From Corynebacterium heidelbergense (GTDB lineage: Bacteria > Actinomycetota > Actinomycetes > Mycobacteriales > Mycobacteriaceae): 64,000 bases of DNA. This document shows, in pieces, positions 9,069-19,454 of the stretch (position 1 is the first letter of the stretch; every line of letters starts with the position of its first letter). The position numbers and the translations under genes are program-made. A model generated the notes under the pieces. That model was not told where the DNA came from. It ran no database searches and was given only the letters and a program-made list of their open reading frames with translations. Location of the stretch: contig NZ_CP063191.1 in the NCBI RefSeq assembly GCF_028609845.1, positions 1,302,001 through 1,366,000 on the forward strand, read 5' to 3'.

Positions 9069-12000
9069 CTAGGTGCGCGGCACTTCCACCATCTCGAAGA
9101 CCTCGATGATGTCGTCCACCGCGATGTCCGGGTAGGACAGCACCATGCCGCATTCGTAGCCGGCGCTGACCTCCGTGACATCGTCCTTCTCCCGGCGCAG
9201 GGACTCGATGGTCGCCTTCTCGGTGACCACGTTGCCATCGCGCACGAGTCGCACCTTGGCGTTGCGACGGACCTTGCCGCTTTCCACCATGCAGCCTGCA
9301 ATGAGGCCGACGGACGAAGCTTTGAAGATCTGCCGGATTTCGGCCTTGCCGATTTCCCGCTCCTCGTAGATCGGCTTGAGCATGCCCTTGAGGGCCTGCT
9401 CCACTTCCTCGATAGCCTTGTAGATCACCGAGTAGTAGCGGATCTCCACGCCCTCGGCGTTGGCCACTTCCGTGGCCTTGCCTTCGGCGCGGACGTTGAA
9501 GCCGATGATCACCGCGTCCGAGGCGGCCGCCAGGTTGACGTTCGTCTCCGTGACCGCGCCCACGCCCCGGTCGATGATGTTCAGGGCGACCTCGTCGTCC
9601 ACCTCGATCTTGAGCAGGGCATCCTCGAGGGCCTCCACCGTACCGGCGTTGTCGCCCTTGAGGATGAGGTTGAGCATGCTCGTCTCCTTGAGCACCTCGT
9701 CCAGATCCGCCAGGGACACGCGCTTACGGCTCTTGGCCTGCATGGCGTTGCGGCGACGGGCGTTGCGGCGATCGGCGATCTGCCGGGCGGTGCGATCCTC
9801 GTCAACCACGAGCATGTTGTCGCCAGCGCCGGAGACGCTGGTGAGGCCCAGCACCTGCACGGGGCGGGACGGGCCAGCCTCGCGCACGTCGTTGCCGTGT
9901 TCGTCGATCATGCGGCGAACGCGGCCGTGGGCATCGCCGACGACGATGGAATCGCCGACCCGCAAGGTACCGCGCTGAACGATGATCGTGGCCACAGGAC
10001 CACGGCCGCGGTCCAGGTGGGCCTCGATGGCCACGCCCTGGGCATCCATGTCCGGGTTGGCCCGCAGGTCCAGGGAGGCATCCGCCGTCAACAGCACGGC
10101 TTCCAGCAGAGCCTCGATGTTCGTGCCCTGCTTAGCAGAGATGTCCACGAACATGGTCTCTCCGCCGTACTCCTCGGGAACCAGACCGTATTCGGTGAGC
10201 TGCCCGCGGATCTTCTCCGGTTGAGCGCCTTCCTTATCGATCTTGTTCACGGCCACCACAACCGGCACGTCTGCGGCCTTGGCGTGGTTGATGGCTTCCA
10301 CGGTCTGCGGCATCACGCCGTCGTCCGCGGCGACCACGAGGATGGCGATGTCCGTGGACTTGGCGCCACGGGCACGCATCGCGGTGAAGGCCTCGTGACC
10401 CGGCGTATCCAGGAAGGTCACCAGGCGCTCGCTGCCCTCCATGTCCACCGGCACCTGGTAGGCACCGATGTGCTGGGTGATCCCACCGGCCTCACCGCCA
10501 CCGACGTTGGCCTTACGAATCGTATCCAGCAGGCGGGTCTTACCGTGGTCCACGTGACCCATGACGGTCACCACCGGGGGACGCTGGGCGAGGTCTTCCT
10601 CTTCGCCCTCATCCTCACCGAACTGCAGATCGAAGGACTCGAGCAGCTCCCGGTCCTCGTCTTCTGGAGAGACGACCTGGACCTTGAAGTCCATCTCGTC
10701 GCCCAGCAGCATCAGCGTCTCGTCGGAGACGGACTGGGTGGCGGTGACCATTTCGCCAAGGTTGAACAGGGCCTGCACCAATGCTGCCGCGTCCGCGTCG
10801 ATCTTGTCGGCGAAGTCCATGATGGAGGCGCCGCGAGCTAGGCGGATGGTCGCACCCTTGCCGTTGGGCAGCTTCACGCCACCAACAACGGAGGGAGCCT
10901 GCATTGCCTCGTACTCGTTGCGCTTCTGCCGCTTGGACTTGCGCCCGCGCCGCGGTGCGCCACCCGGGCGCCCGAAGGCGCCGGCAGTACCACCGCGACG
11001 TCCACCGCGACCGCCGCGCGGTCCACCCGGACCGCCCGGTCCGCCACCGGGGCCACCGGAGCCGCCGCGTCCACGGCCGCCACCGAAGCCCGCGCTGGAC
11101 TTGGAGGGCATCTGCCCGGGGCTGGGGTGGTTGGGCATCATCGCCGGGCTGGGTCGGCGCCCACCGCCCTGGCGCTCGCCGCCGGGACGGTCACCCGTGC
11201 GCGGAGCGCCGCCGGGTCCACGCCCGCCAGCCTGCCCGCGTCCACCGGGGCCGCGCTGACCGGGGCGCGGTGCCCCACCGGGGCGGGGTCCCGTGCCACC
11301 GGGCCGCGGCATATCGCCGGGGCTGGCTTGGCCCCCGCGGGGACGCGGTGCCGGGCGCTCCGTGGCGGAGAAGGGGTTGTTGGCCACGCGGGGGCGACCA
11401 CCGGGCTTCGGACCCGGCTTCGGGCCGGGCTTGCCGGGGGTTGCCGCCGCGCCGGCGGTGCCACCCGGGCGTTGGGTACCGCCGGGGCGCGGGGATGCCC
11501 CCGGGCGGGCAGAGCCACCGGGGGTGGCACCGGGCTGGGCACCCTGAGCCGGAGTGCCCGGCCGACCGGCACCGGGACGGTTTCCGCCGGGGCGGTTGGC
11601 GCCGGGGCGAGGTGCGCTGCCGCGCTCTGCTCCGGAACGCTCTGCGCTGGAGCGGTCCGCACCCGAGCGATCTGCACCGGGACGGGCAGCGCCGGGACGG
11701 GGCCCCGGGGTGGGGCCGGATGCTGCAGCGGAGTTGGGGGTACCCGGGCGGGGCCCCTTAGCACCGGGCGTTCCGGCGGCCTGCGGACCGGGCTTCGGCG
11801 AAGCTTCGGGGCGGGCACCTGCCGGGCCGCCAGCCCGGGAGGGGTTGGGCCGGGCCGGGGATCCCGGCTTGGCGCTGCTGCTGGGGGTGGTCCCCGGCCG
11901 GGCGGCATGGGTGGGCGCACCGGGCTTCGGGGCGGGCACATTGCCCCCGCCACTCCTGGCGGAGCCAGCGGAGTCCGACCCGCCCACGCCATAGTGCTTT

Positions 12001-12143
12001 TTCATCTTCTTCACCACGGGGGGTTCCACCGTGGAGGAAGCGGTCTTAACGAACTCGCCTTGCTCTTTGAGCGTTGCGAGAAGTTCCTTGCTCGTCACAC
12101 CGAGCTGCTTTGCCAGCTCGTGAACGCGTAGCTTTCCGGGCAC
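9069..12143 (-). CDS. infB: translation initiation factor IF-2
   Basis: GTPase that places initiator tRNA on the 30S subunit and drives subunit joining. The 1024-residue protein has the IF2-N helix at the start ([19 protein letters not shown]), then about 370 residues very rich in Gly, Pro, Arg and Ala, then the G domain with GHVDHGKT near residues 527-534, DTPGHE near 578 and NKID near 631, and the C-terminal beta-barrel and tRNA-binding domains. The low-complexity part contains degenerate repeats of the RPGA/RSGA type around residues 150-220. The unusual length comes from that linker; domains on either side are normal. Confidence 0.97.
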   Translation of the reverse strand: MPGKLRVHELAKQLGVTSKELLATLKEQGEFVKTASSTVEPPVVKKMKKHYGVGGSDSAGSARSGGGNVPAPKPGAPTHAARPGTTPSSSAKPGSPARPNPSRAGGPAGARPEASPKPGPQAAGTPGAKGPRPGTPNSAAASGPTPGPRPGAARPGADRSGADRSSAERSGAERGSAPRPGANRPGGNRPGAGRPGTPAQGAQPGATPGGSARPGASPRPGGTQRPGGTAGAAATPGKPGPKPGPKPGGRPRVANNPFSATERPAPRPRGGQASPGDMPRPGGTGPRPGGAPRPGQRGPGGRGQAGGRGPGGAPRTGDRPGGERQGGGRRPSPAMMPNHPSPGQMPSKSSAGFGGGRGRGGSGGPGGGPGGPGGPRGGRGGRRGGTAGAFGRPGGAPRRGRKSKRQKRNEYEAMQAPSVVGGVKLPNGKGATIRLARGASIMDFADKIDADAAALVQALFNLGEMVTATQSVSDETLMLLGDEMDFKVQVVSPEDEDRELLESFDLQFGEDEGEEEDLAQRPPVVTVMGHVDHGKTRLLDTIRKANVGGGEAGGITQHIGAYQVPVDMEGSERLVTFLDTPGHEAFTAMRARGAKSTDIAILVVAADDGVMPQTVEAINHAKAADVPVVVAVNKIDKEGAQPEKIRGQLTEYGLVPEEYGGETMFVDISAKQGTNIEALLEAVLLTADASLDLRANPDMDAQGVAIEAHLDRGRGPVATIIVQRGTLRVGDSIVVGDAHGRVRRMIDEHGNDVREAGPSRPVQVLGLTSVSGAGDNMLVVDEDRTARQIADRRNARRRNAMQAKSRKRVSLADLDEVLKETSMLNLILKGDNAGTVEALEDALLKIEVDDEVALNIIDRGVGAVTETNVNLAAASDAVIIGFNVRAEGKATEVANAEGVEIRYYSVIYKAIEEVEQALKGMLKPIYEEREIGKAEIRQIFKASSVGLIAGCMVESGKVRRNAKVRLVRDGNVVTEKATIESLRREKDDVTEVSAGYECGMVLSYPDIAVDDIIEVFEMVEVPRT

Positions 12144-12209
12144 TACTCTCCTTTTGTTGGGTGGAGCCGCAGGCCCGGTCGGTGCGCTAACGCTAGGCGC
12201 CCACCAGGT

Positions 12210-12228
12210 ACGTACGGCTCCCGTACGT
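12210..12228. repeat. inverted repeat in the ylxR-infB gap
   Basis: ACGTACGG at 12210-12217 and CCGTACGT at 12221-12228 form a perfect 8-bp stem with a CTC loop in the 298-base spacer between ylxR and infB. It is not followed by a U-run on either strand, so it is more likely an RNA leader structure or a protein site than a terminator. Apart from this, I see no gene in 12144-12441. Confidence 0.45.
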
Positions 12229-12441
12229 GTGGTAACTCATCGCTGATGCTGCTTCATCGTGCGCTCATCAGTGTCTCGGTTCTTTCCTCGGTCGATGTAA
12301 ACGAAGGTGTCCCCACCTAGGCGATCAACGCCGGGCGGGACCTTGTCCAATCCCTCATTGTGCCCCATAGCGGCCGCTGTAGTGAACTCGCGGCCCCCTG
12401 AGGCGGGGGGAATGGGCCCTCACCACGGGCTTCGAGCCCCC

Positions 12442-12750
12442 TCAGCTCGGCGGGGATTCTCCCGGGCGCTGGAGAGCAGCGATGTACTGCCCCACTGCGT
12501 CCGTGGACGTTCCCACCGGGACGCGCAGCGCCCTGGGGAGGGCTCGGCGCTTTTCCGCGAGGGCATAGGCCTCCATGGTCGGGGTGAGCCAGGCCCCACG
12601 GCCTGGCAGCTTTCGTTGCGGATCTGGGACGATGGTCCGCGCACCATCCGAGCCCACCTGCACCACGCAACGCAACAGCTCCGCCGGTGGGAGGACCTGC
12701 CGCAGCGCGACACACGTGCGTTGGGGGCAAGCCTTCGCAGGTGTGGACAA
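12442..12750 (-). CDS. ylxR: YlxR-family RNA-binding protein (DUF448)
   Basis: Small basic protein of the nusA-infB operon; family members bind nucleic acid and one has been linked to RNase P. The 102-residue product has the N-terminal PQRTCVALR segment, corresponding to the R-x-C-V-G-C-R signature but with Ala-Leu in place of Gly-Cys, then LLRCVV and the LPGRGAWL motif that is diagnostic for the family. The start appears to be a TTG at 12750, the only in-frame candidate before the signature. Position between nusA and infB supports the assignment strongly. Confidence 0.88.
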   Translation of the reverse strand: MSTPAKACPQRTCVALRQVLPPAELLRCVVQVGSDGARTIVPDPQRKLPGRGAWLTPTMEAYALAEKRRALPRALRVPVGTSTDAVGQYIAALQRPGESPPS

Positions 12751-12865
12751 GGGAAGTGGGCCTCTTTCCTGTCCCCCGGGCGGTTGGGCCGGGGGGTGTG
12801 CGGGATACGTCCGTAGGCGAATTACATCACCGTGATTTAGTTTAACGCGCGGCGTCCCTAGGGCT

Positions 12866-13960
12866 CTAACTACTCTCCGCCGCGTCCCCGCCGTTTTCCA
12901 CAGCGTCCCCGCTAGGCATCCGACCTACGGCATCCCCCAGAGTGCGGCTCTCCTCCTGCGCCAGCCCAGCGGCCTGCGTCTCGGAGCGGATGTCGATTTT
13001 CCACCCGGTCAACCGCGCGGCCAAACGGGCGTTCTGCCCCTCCCTCCCGATGGCCAGGGACAACTGGTAGTCCGGCACAACCACCCGCGCCACCTGCGCC
13101 TCCGGGTCCAACACGGTCACGCTGACCACCTTGGAGGGAGCCAGCGCGTTGCCCACGTAGGTCCCGGGATCCTCGGAGAAGTCAACAATGTCGATCTTCT
13201 CGCCGCCCAGCTCCGACATGATCGCGGAGACCCGCTGACCCCTGGGGCCGATGCAAGCACCCTTGGCGTTGAGCCCCTTCACCGTGGATTGCACGGCCAT
13301 CTTCGTCCGGTGCCCGGCCTCCCGCGCGATGGAGACAATCCGCACCGAACCATCGGCAACCTCCGGCACCTCCAGCGCGAACAGCCCTTCCACCAGCTCC
13401 GGGTGGGTGCGGGAAAGGTTGATCTGCACGGCCCGCCCACCCCGGTTGGTCACGTCCGTGACGAAAGCCTTGACGCGGGCGCCGTGCTCCGGGTGCTCCC
13501 CAGGGATGTGCTCGGCGGGCAGGATTTGCCCGTCGATGCCGTCGAGCTCTGTGCCCAATCGGACGACGGTGATGCCGCGCTCGTTGGCCCTGGCGTCCCT
13601 ATTGACCACCCCGGAGACCACCGAATACCGCAAGGGCGCATATTCATCGAACCGACGGCGGGTGCGCGCCTCGGTAATGGCGGAGCGGATGGCGTCCCGC
13701 ACGACGCGGGTGGCCGAGCGGCCGAAGTTCTCCGGCGTGTCGTCTAGCTCGCCGGTGACCCGTCCCTCCTCATCGCGTTCGATCTGCAGCACCCGCACTT
13801 CCCCGGTCGTGCGGTCGATGTCTACCCGCGCGCTGCCCCGGTACCCCGTGGACTCCCGGTAGGCATGCACGAGGCCGCGGCTGATGGAGGCCAGCAGCTC
13901 CTCGGTGTTCACGCCCTCTTGGCGTTCCATGGCGTAGAGCACGCTGAGGTCAATATTCAC
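12866..13960 (-). CDS. nusA: transcription termination/antitermination factor NusA
   Basis: RNA polymerase-associated factor controlling pausing, termination and antitermination. The 364-residue product has the N-terminal polymerase-binding domain starting NIDLSVLYAMERQ, an S1 domain around residues 130-200, and two KH domains with GPRGQR and IGREGQNARLA motifs. It lacks the C-terminal acidic repeats of enterobacterial NusA, as expected for Actinobacteria. The GTG at 13960 overlaps the rimP stop by GTGA, so translation is coupled. Confidence 0.96.
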   Translation of the reverse strand: MNIDLSVLYAMERQEGVNTEELLASISRGLVHAYRESTGYRGSARVDIDRTTGEVRVLQIERDEEGRVTGELDDTPENFGRSATRVVRDAIRSAITEARTRRRFDEYAPLRYSVVSGVVNRDARANERGITVVRLGTELDGIDGQILPAEHIPGEHPEHGARVKAFVTDVTNRGGRAVQINLSRTHPELVEGLFALEVPEVADGSVRIVSIAREAGHRTKMAVQSTVKGLNAKGACIGPRGQRVSAIMSELGGEKIDIVDFSEDPGTYVGNALAPSKVVSVTVLDPEAQVARVVVPDYQLSLAIGREGQNARLAARLTGWKIDIRSETQAAGLAQEESRTLGDAVGRMPSGDAVENGGDAAESS

Positions 13961-14529
13961 TTGTTTCTCCTGCGGTATTCTTCCCGATCCAACCCGATGA
14001 GTTCGGCCTCCACCTGGGGGGCCGGTGAGAACTCAATTTCTACCACTGCCCCAGCCACCTCCTCGAATCCCACTTCTCGGATGGACGGCGGGGCCCCTTT
14101 GCGGCCCTTGTTCCCCTGCGCACCGTGGGAGCCCATGGTCGGTGCCGAGAGGAGTACGACGCCACCCTGATCCACCGCGGCCACTCGACAGATCTGCCCA
14201 GAGGGGAGCTTCACCAACCGACCGGTGTTACGGCGCCAATGGCGGGGCTCGGTGAGGGGATGATCCACACCGGGAGTGGTGACCTCCAGGGTGTATCCCG
14301 GGCCAAAGTTCACCTCCCCGGCGGACTCGATCGCGTCTAGCCGGGCGGACAGCGCTCCGCTGAACTCCTCCAGGCCGTCCAGGTCGGGCCGCTCATCGGC
14401 GTCCACGGCCACGCGAACTGCGGACTTAGCCCCTGCCTTCGTGATGGTCACACCCTCCACGTCGTAACCGAATTCACGGGCCAGGGGCTGGATGTGTTGG
14501 GTGAGATCCTCGACGGTGGGGAAAGCCAT
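13957..14529 (-). CDS. rimP: ribosome maturation factor RimP
   Basis: Assists 30S assembly. The 190-residue product begins MAFPTVEDL at 14529; the frame is open much further upstream, but those residues are unlike the family and would overlap the divergent lipoprotein gene. The PGYTLEVTTPGVDHPL core (residues about 93-108) is the RimP signature, and the C-terminal domain has a 30-residue polar insertion containing GNKGRKGAPP. First gene of the rimP-nusA-ylxR-infB-rbfA run. Confidence 0.92.
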   Translation of the reverse strand: MAFPTVEDLTQHIQPLAREFGYDVEGVTITKAGAKSAVRVAVDADERPDLDGLEEFSGALSARLDAIESAGEVNFGPGYTLEVTTPGVDHPLTEPRHWRRNTGRLVKLPSGQICRVAAVDQGGVVLLSAPTMGSHGAQGNKGRKGAPPSIREVGFEEVAGAVVEIEFSPAPQVEAELIGLDREEYRRRNK

Positions 14530-14572
14530 GCCCCGAACAGTATCAGCCACCCGGTTTGGCACACTGGGGTGC

Positions 14573-15694
14573 GTGACTGCGCTTCCCCGCCCTCTCCCCC
14601 ACCCCGCTGCCGGTTCCGGAGTTACCCGTCGGCAGTTCCTCGCCGGCGCCGCCCTGTCCCTCGCGGGCCTTCCCCTCCTCGCAGCGTGCAGTCCGCGCAC
14701 AGTGGTGTCCGCCTTCGCCGACCCCAGCCCCAATGAGGGGCTCGCCGACCTCTTGGCGTTGATGCGCCGCGCCGGTGGGGCACCGCAAGCTACGGCGAAT
14801 GCCCCCGCCGATCCCGCAGCCGCCCTCATTCGGCGCCAGATTCCCCTAGTCGCCGGGGAGTTGACCAGGCAGTGCGGGGTGGACAAAGAGGGCCACGGGC
14901 CACAGGACTGCACCCAGGCGGCCGAAGGCACCGGGCAAACCGAGCCGACGGCGGACGCTGCTGATTCTTCCGCCCCACGCCCGGGAGCTAAGCAGGTGCA
15001 GGACGCTATGGAGCGCCTGGCCGCCGATCCCCAGGGTGCGCCAGGATCGGCCCCAGCCGCGCGAGATCGCTCCGCGCAGGCTCATCTCATGGCCGGGTTG
15101 TACTCGGGGCTAGCGGCGGTGACGGAGTTTCCCAATAAGCAGCGGGCAGATCAGGTCACGCGGGATCTTCAGGACGCCGTGAGCGGCGCGGGTGGTGGCA
15201 AGAAGTCCCTGGCCAAGGAGCTGGACCGCAGTTTGCCCGGGCTACTCGATCGTCTGCACGCAGCGGTGTGGGCCCTGGGCCTGGCCTTGGCGCAGGAGGA
15301 TAGCCCCGCACGGGCGGGCATCCGGGACTGCGCAGATACCCTGCGGGTCTGCCGGGATGCCGTGGCCCAAGTGCTGGACGCTTCCCAGGCGGCAGGGGGC
15401 GGGGGCGTGCCCTATCGTCCACCGGCAGGGTTTGCGGAAGGTTCCCGCCCCGCCCCCACGTCCGGGGAGCAGGCGGTGAAGTACACCGGCGAGGATGTGG
15501 ACGGGATCATCGCGGCGCTCCGGCAGGAGGTGTGGCGGTCTACCTCCGCCCCCGCGCGGCGCTTCTACACGGTATGGGCGGGCCGGTTGGCCCAACCCTT
15601 ATCCCAGTTGGATGCCCCGCTGGGCCTGAAAACCCAAGAGATCACGCTGCGGGGTGAGCAGCCCAGCGGGCAGGCGGCGCCGAAAACCCCCTAG
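14573..15694 (+). CDS. Tat-exported lipoprotein, ferritin-like fold (DUF4439-like)
   Basis: Predicted surface lipoprotein of unknown function. From the GTG at 14573 the product (373 residues) has a twin-arginine signal TRRQFLAGA followed by a hydrophobic stretch and a lipobox ending LLAAC. The mature part starts with a low-complexity Ala/Pro/Gln region, then a long helical domain (roughly residues 170-360) with the [18 protein letters not shown] helix resembling DUF4439 ferritin-like proteins. A longer frame from 14492 is open but would overlap rimP. The stop shares a CTAG with the convergent proS stop. The DUF4439 call rests on helix pattern and locus and is moderately sure. Confidence 0.72.
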   Translation: MTALPRPLPHPAAGSGVTRRQFLAGAALSLAGLPLLAACSPRTVVSAFADPSPNEGLADLLALMRRAGGAPQATANAPADPAAALIRRQIPLVAGELTRQCGVDKEGHGPQDCTQAAEGTGQTEPTADAADSSAPRPGAKQVQDAMERLAADPQGAPGSAPAARDRSAQAHLMAGLYSGLAAVTEFPNKQRADQVTRDLQDAVSGAGGGKKSLAKELDRSLPGLLDRLHAAVWALGLALAQEDSPARAGIRDCADTLRVCRDAVAQVLDASQAAGGGGVPYRPPAGFAEGSRPAPTSGEQAVKYTGEDVDGIIAALRQEVWRSTSAPARRFYTVWAGRLAQPLSQLDAPLGLKTQEITLRGEQPSGQAAPKTP

Positions 15695-17472
15695 AGTTCC
15701 TGCAGGGCCTTTTGCACCGTGGCCACGGCCTCCTCGTAGGCCACGTCCAGCTTCTCCCCCGTAAATCGGTTGCGCAGCTCCACCTTGCGCTCGCTGAAGC
15801 CCCGGCCCACCACCACGATGAGCGGCATCCCCAGCAGCTCGGAATCCTTGAACTTGACCCCCGGGGACACCTTGGGACGGTCGTCGTACAGCACGTCCAG
15901 TCCAGCGTCGGAGAGTTTTTCCACGAGTTCGCTGGCCGCAGTGGTGGCGGCCTCATCCTTGTTCGCGATGACCACGTGAACGTCGTAGGGTGCCACGGTG
16001 GCGGGCCAGCGCAGACCCACCTCGTCGTGCATTTGCTCGGCCAGCACTGCCACCAGCCGGGAAACGCCGATGCCGTAGGAACCCATCGTCGGGACCGTCC
16101 GCTTGCCGGACTCGTCTGGAATGTACACCTCGAAGGCCTCGGTGTACTTGCGGCCCAGTTGGAAGATGTGCCCGATCTCGATGCCCCGGGCCAGGGTGAG
16201 GGTCCCCTTTCCGTCCGGGGCGGGATCCCCCTCCAACACTTCCGCTGCTTCAACGACCCGGTCGAGCGTGAAGTCCCGCCCGGCCACCATGCCCACCATG
16301 TGATGCTCCGGCTTGTCGGCACCGGTGATCCAGGCAGACCCCTCGAAGACGTGCGGGTCCGCGAGCACCTGCAATCCGTGCTCGGCCAGTGCCCGCGGAC
16401 CCACGTACCCCTTGACCAGGAAGGGGTTGCGGGCGAAGTCCTTATCGTCCGCCAATTCCACGGTGGCCGGCACGAGCGCGGCCTCGAGGCGCTTCATGGC
16501 CACGTCCCGGTTGCCGGGAACAAGCACGCCAGCCAGGGTGGGGCGGTGCGGGTTGCCCTCGTCATCCGTGCCGGGCTCCGTGATGCGAACGATGACGCAC
16601 TTGAGGGTGTCCGCTGCGGTGACATCGCGGCCACGCACGGCAACGCGCTCCCGGTTGGCCCACTCCACCAGGGATTCGATCGTGGTGCAGTCCGGGGTGT
16701 GGTGTTCCGTGGCCTCCGCCTGCCCGGTGATGGGTAGCGCTGCCGGGGGGTGGGTGACCACGGCCTCCACGTTCGCGGCGTAGTCGGATTCGGTGGAACG
16801 CACGAAAGTGTCCTCGCCGTTGTCCGCGATAGCCAGGAACTCCTCCGATGCGGACCCACCCATGGCCCCGGAGGTGGCCGCGCAGATGACGTACTCCACC
16901 CCGAGGGTGTCGAAGATCCGGCGGTAGGCCCCCCGGTGTAACTGGTAGCTTTCCTCCAGCCCCTCGTCCGCCATGTTGAAGGAGTACGAATCTTTCATCA
17001 CAAATTCCCGGCCCCGCAGGATGCCCGCCCGGGGGCGCTCCTCATCGCGGTACTTCGTCTGGATTTGGTACAGGATGATGGGGAAATCTTTGTACGAGGA
17101 GCACTCGGCTTTCACGGTGGAGGTGAACAGCTCCTCGTGCGTGGGCCCCAGCACGTAGTCCCCACCCTTGCGGTCCTTTAAACGGAAGAGTGCGTCCCCG
17201 TAGTCCTCCCACCGCCCGGTGGTTTCGTAGTGCTCCTTGGGCAGCAGCGCGGGGAAGCTGAGCTCCTGCGCGCCGATGGCGTTCATCTCCCGCCGCACCA
17301 CGTTCTCCACTTTGTTCAGCACCCTCAGCCCCAGCGGTAGCCAGGAGTACACGCCCGGTGCCACTCGGCGCACGTAGCCTGCCCGGACGAGCAGCTTGTG
17401 GCTGGGCACCTCGGCATCAGCCGGGTCATCGCGCAATGTGCGCAGGAACAGCGAAGACATGCGGGTGATCAT
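15691..17472 (-). CDS. proS: prolyl-tRNA synthetase
   Basis: Class II aminoacyl-tRNA synthetase that charges tRNA-Pro. The 593-residue protein is the bacterial type, with an editing (YbaK-like) insertion between class II motifs 2 and 3, about residues 230-390, and the C-terminal anticodon-binding domain. Motif 2 is seen around the [18 protein letters not shown] segment and motif 3 around SYGIGVSRL. The start ATG at 17472 lacks a ribosome binding site but lies next to TACTCT (17480-17485 reversed), indicating a leaderless mRNA. Divergent from yaaA by 58 bases. Confidence 0.96.
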   Translation of the reverse strand: MITRMSSLFLRTLRDDPADAEVPSHKLLVRAGYVRRVAPGVYSWLPLGLRVLNKVENVVRREMNAIGAQELSFPALLPKEHYETTGRWEDYGDALFRLKDRKGGDYVLGPTHEELFTSTVKAECSSYKDFPIILYQIQTKYRDEERPRAGILRGREFVMKDSYSFNMADEGLEESYQLHRGAYRRIFDTLGVEYVICAATSGAMGGSASEEFLAIADNGEDTFVRSTESDYAANVEAVVTHPPAALPITGQAEATEHHTPDCTTIESLVEWANRERVAVRGRDVTAADTLKCVIVRITEPGTDDEGNPHRPTLAGVLVPGNRDVAMKRLEAALVPATVELADDKDFARNPFLVKGYVGPRALAEHGLQVLADPHVFEGSAWITGADKPEHHMVGMVAGRDFTLDRVVEAAEVLEGDPAPDGKGTLTLARGIEIGHIFQLGRKYTEAFEVYIPDESGKRTVPTMGSYGIGVSRLVAVLAEQMHDEVGLRWPATVAPYDVHVVIANKDEAATTAASELVEKLSDAGLDVLYDDRPKVSPGVKFKDSELLGMPLIVVVGRGFSERKVELRNRFTGEKLDVAYEEAVATVQKALQEL

Positions 17473-17479
17473 GTTGCAA

Positions 17480-17485
17480 AGAGTA
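17480..17485 (-). promoter_or_regulatory. candidate -10 element of proS
   Basis: Reads TACTCT on the minus strand and ends eight bases from the proS ATG, so the predicted transcript starts at or next to the initiation codon. No Shine-Dalgarno motif is present. Spacing-based prediction only. Confidence 0.4.
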
Positions 17486-17516
17486 CAAGGTAGGGCCCTT
17501 GGTTTGCGCCACCGGC

Positions 17517-17522
17517 TAGGCT
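17517..17522 (+). promoter_or_regulatory. candidate -10 element of yaaA
   Basis: TAGGCT lies nine bases from the yaaA ATG at 17531 in the 58-base divergent gap with proS. There is no Shine-Dalgarno sequence, so a very short leader or leaderless mRNA is likely. No clear -35 box. Confidence 0.35.
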
Positions 17523-17530
17523 ACGTCCCC

Positions 17531-18397
17531 ATGCTCATAATCCTGCCGCCATCCGAGACGAAGGCACCCGGGGGCACAGGGGGACCGCTGAACTTCGATG
17601 AGCTTTCCTTCCCCCTGCTCACCCCCACCCGCGTTCGCGTCGCCGAGGCCCTGCGCCGCCTGTGCTCCGGGGCCGATCACGCGGAGGCCCTGCGGTTGCT
17701 GGGGCTGCGCGAAACCCAGCGGGAGGAGCTCCGCCACAATGCCGAGCTACAGGATTCCCCAACGCTGCCCGCCGTGGAGCGCTACACCGGCGTGGCCTAT
17801 GACGCGTTGGACGCGAACGGCACCCGAACCGGCCGGCCCCTGCCCGCAGCCGCCCGCTCCCGGTTGGCGATCGGCTCGGCGCTGTTCGGCGTGGTCGGCG
17901 CGCGAGATCCCATTCCCTGCTACCGCCTGTCCGGCTCGGCGAAGCTGCTGCCGGAACAGGGGGGCAAGCCCGCGACGCTGCGCTCTTTCTGGGCCGGGGG
18001 CCAGGCGGGCCCCAACATCGCCGCTGCGGTGGCGCGCTGGCAGGGTGGCGTCCATAAGAACCACAACGCCGTCATCGACCTGCGTTCCGGGGCCTATGCG
18101 AACCTCGGCCGCATCCCCGGAGCCGTGAGCGTGCGTGTGGAGGCCGAGTACCCCGACGGCGAGCGGAAGGTGGTCAGCCACTTCAATAAGCACTACAAGG
18201 GTCTGCTGGCGCGGGCGTTGGCGTTGGCCCCAGAGGATTTGGGGGCTGAGTCCGCCGGGCGGTCAGGTGCGGGCGCCGATCTGGCGGAGGGCCTGGCCGA
18301 TCTTGTGCAGCGATTGGATTTTGGTGAGGACGCCACCTACCGCGCGCTTCCCACAGCATCAGACACGGTGACACTCATCGTGCCCGCACGGCGATAG
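17531..18397 (+). CDS. yaaA: YaaA family peroxide-stress protein (DUF328)
   Basis: Cytosolic protein whose enterobacterial relative lowers free iron under peroxide stress and which binds DNA in vitro. From MLIILPPSETK (start at 17531) the product has 288 residues, slightly longer than the usual 250. Family motifs include LPPSETK at 5-11, the YTGVAYDAL segment, LFGVVGARDPIPCYRLSG and the late FNKHYKGLLARAL. The frame is open upstream to 17396 inside proS, but the family start is unmistakable. Confidence 0.88.
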   Translation: MLIILPPSETKAPGGTGGPLNFDELSFPLLTPTRVRVAEALRRLCSGADHAEALRLLGLRETQREELRHNAELQDSPTLPAVERYTGVAYDALDANGTRTGRPLPAAARSRLAIGSALFGVVGARDPIPCYRLSGSAKLLPEQGGKPATLRSFWAGGQAGPNIAAAVARWQGGVHKNHNAVIDLRSGAYANLGRIPGAVSVRVEAEYPDGERKVVSHFNKHYKGLLARALALAPEDLGAESAGRSGAGADLAEGLADLVQRLDFGEDATYRALPTASDTVTLIVPARR

Positions 18398-18481
18398 CTC
18401 GCCAAAGGGGCCCCTCAACCCCTGACGGCCTTCCCGGGGGTACACGAGGGAAATTCGCAGCGTGAGGGCCGAATAATTTTC

Positions 18482-18511
18482 TAGACACCGCCGGTGAACG
18501 TGGGTTAGACT
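18482..18511 (+). promoter_or_regulatory. promoter of the secreted serine protease, leaderless
   Basis: A -35 box TAGACA (18482-18487, five of six consensus bases) is followed after 18 bases by TAGACT (18506-18511). The ATG at 18520 begins nine bases after the -10 box, and no Shine-Dalgarno sequence is present, so the mRNA should start within a few bases of the initiation codon. Confidence 0.6.
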
Positions 18512-18519
18512 CAGCCGCT

Positions 18520-19227
18520 ATGAGAAAAATTTCCAGGGTTATAGCAGGAGTTGCTGCGTCTGCAGCAATGGTCACGGGGGCTGGTGCACTGGGGGGCGCG
18601 GCCTCCATGGCGACGGCGCAGGCGGCAACGGGCCCGGTGGCGCTCGGCGGCGGCTCTGGAATCATCATCACGGAACAGCACAGCGGCGAGAAGTTTTTGT
18701 GCTCCCTGTCTGCTGTGGGCCGGGACCGCAACAACAACCTCATCGCGCTGACTGCGGGCCACTGCGGCAAGCCGGGCGACAAGGTCGCCAGCGAGTACTT
18801 TGAGGGCCAAGGCGACATCGGTACGTTCACCCACTCGTGGGAGAGCCCGGACGTCGCCGTGATCGACTTGGACGATTCCAAGGTCACTCCGCTGCGCACC
18901 GTGGGCGGAACCACCATCAACCGCATCGGCACCGCTCCGCTCTTCGGGCAGCCGGTCTGCAAGGAGGGCCGCTCCACCGGTCGTACCTGCGCGTGGGCCT
19001 GGGGGCAGGATCGCAACTTCATTGTCGAGCAGACCTGCGCCGTCGGCGGCGACTCCGGCGGACCGTTGGTGCGCGGCGACGAGCTGGTCGGACTGATCAG
19101 CTGGGGCCCGGAGCCCTGGTGCAACCAACCCTTCCCAGCGCCCTTCCACGCCCCGGACTGGTCCACCAACATTGCGGACGCGATGAACGTGATCAATTCC
19201 CAGGCCGAAGGCTTCACGCTGGCCTAG
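18520..19227 (+). CDS. secreted chymotrypsin-like serine protease (S1 family)
   Basis: Exported endopeptidase of 235 residues. A Sec signal peptide runs to about residue 35 (cleavage after AQA). The catalytic triad is intact: His81 in TAGHC, Asp111 in PDVAVIDL and Ser179 in GGDSGGP. Cys61/Cys82, Cys147/Cys157 and Cys173/a late Cys can form the usual disulfides. There is almost no propeptide, unlike alpha-lytic-protease relatives, so zymogen control is not obvious. It is monocistronic: its own promoter lies directly upstream and a strong terminator 20 bases downstream. The natural substrate cannot be told from sequence. Confidence 0.88.
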   Translation: MRKISRVIAGVAASAAMVTGAGALGGAASMATAQAATGPVALGGGSGIIITEQHSGEKFLCSLSAVGRDRNNNLIALTAGHCGKPGDKVASEYFEGQGDIGTFTHSWESPDVAVIDLDDSKVTPLRTVGGTTINRIGTAPLFGQPVCKEGRSTGRTCAWAWGQDRNFIVEQTCAVGGDSGGPLVRGDELVGLISWGPEPWCNQPFPAPFHAPDWSTNIADAMNVINSQAEGFTLA

Positions 19228-19245
19228 GTCGCTCGCAACTGTGCG

Positions 19246-19296
19246 AAACCCCCCTCCCCCCAACGCCTGTGAAGTGCGTGGGTGGGAGGGGGGTTT
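19246..19296 (+). terminator. rho-independent terminator of the protease gene
   Basis: AAACCCCCCTCCC at 19246-19258 pairs perfectly with GGGAGGGGGGTTT at 19284-19296 around a 25-base loop, with TTTCTAT after it. It can end transcription from the protease gene and isolates it from the orphan genes beyond. Confidence 0.75.
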
Positions 19297-19454
19297 CTAT
19301 CGGTAGAGCGATATGGTGCCCGGCGGTGACACCGCGAAGTACTCACCGTTGTCCGACCAGAAGACCGATAGCGGTATATCATTCGCACAACGTTCGGCGA
19401 AGCAATCAACGATGGCCCGGTGCATTGTCCGCGTAAACGCAAGGAGAAAAGCAA

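Noticed and set aside
9897..10841. 314-codon plus-strand frame inside infB
   Set aside because: Antisense to the IF-2 GTPase domain; His/Val/Gly-rich shadow.
12376..12390. Palindrome AGCGGCCGCT in the ylxR-infB spacer
   Set aside because: A ten-base GC palindrome is expected by chance at this base composition and has no other support.
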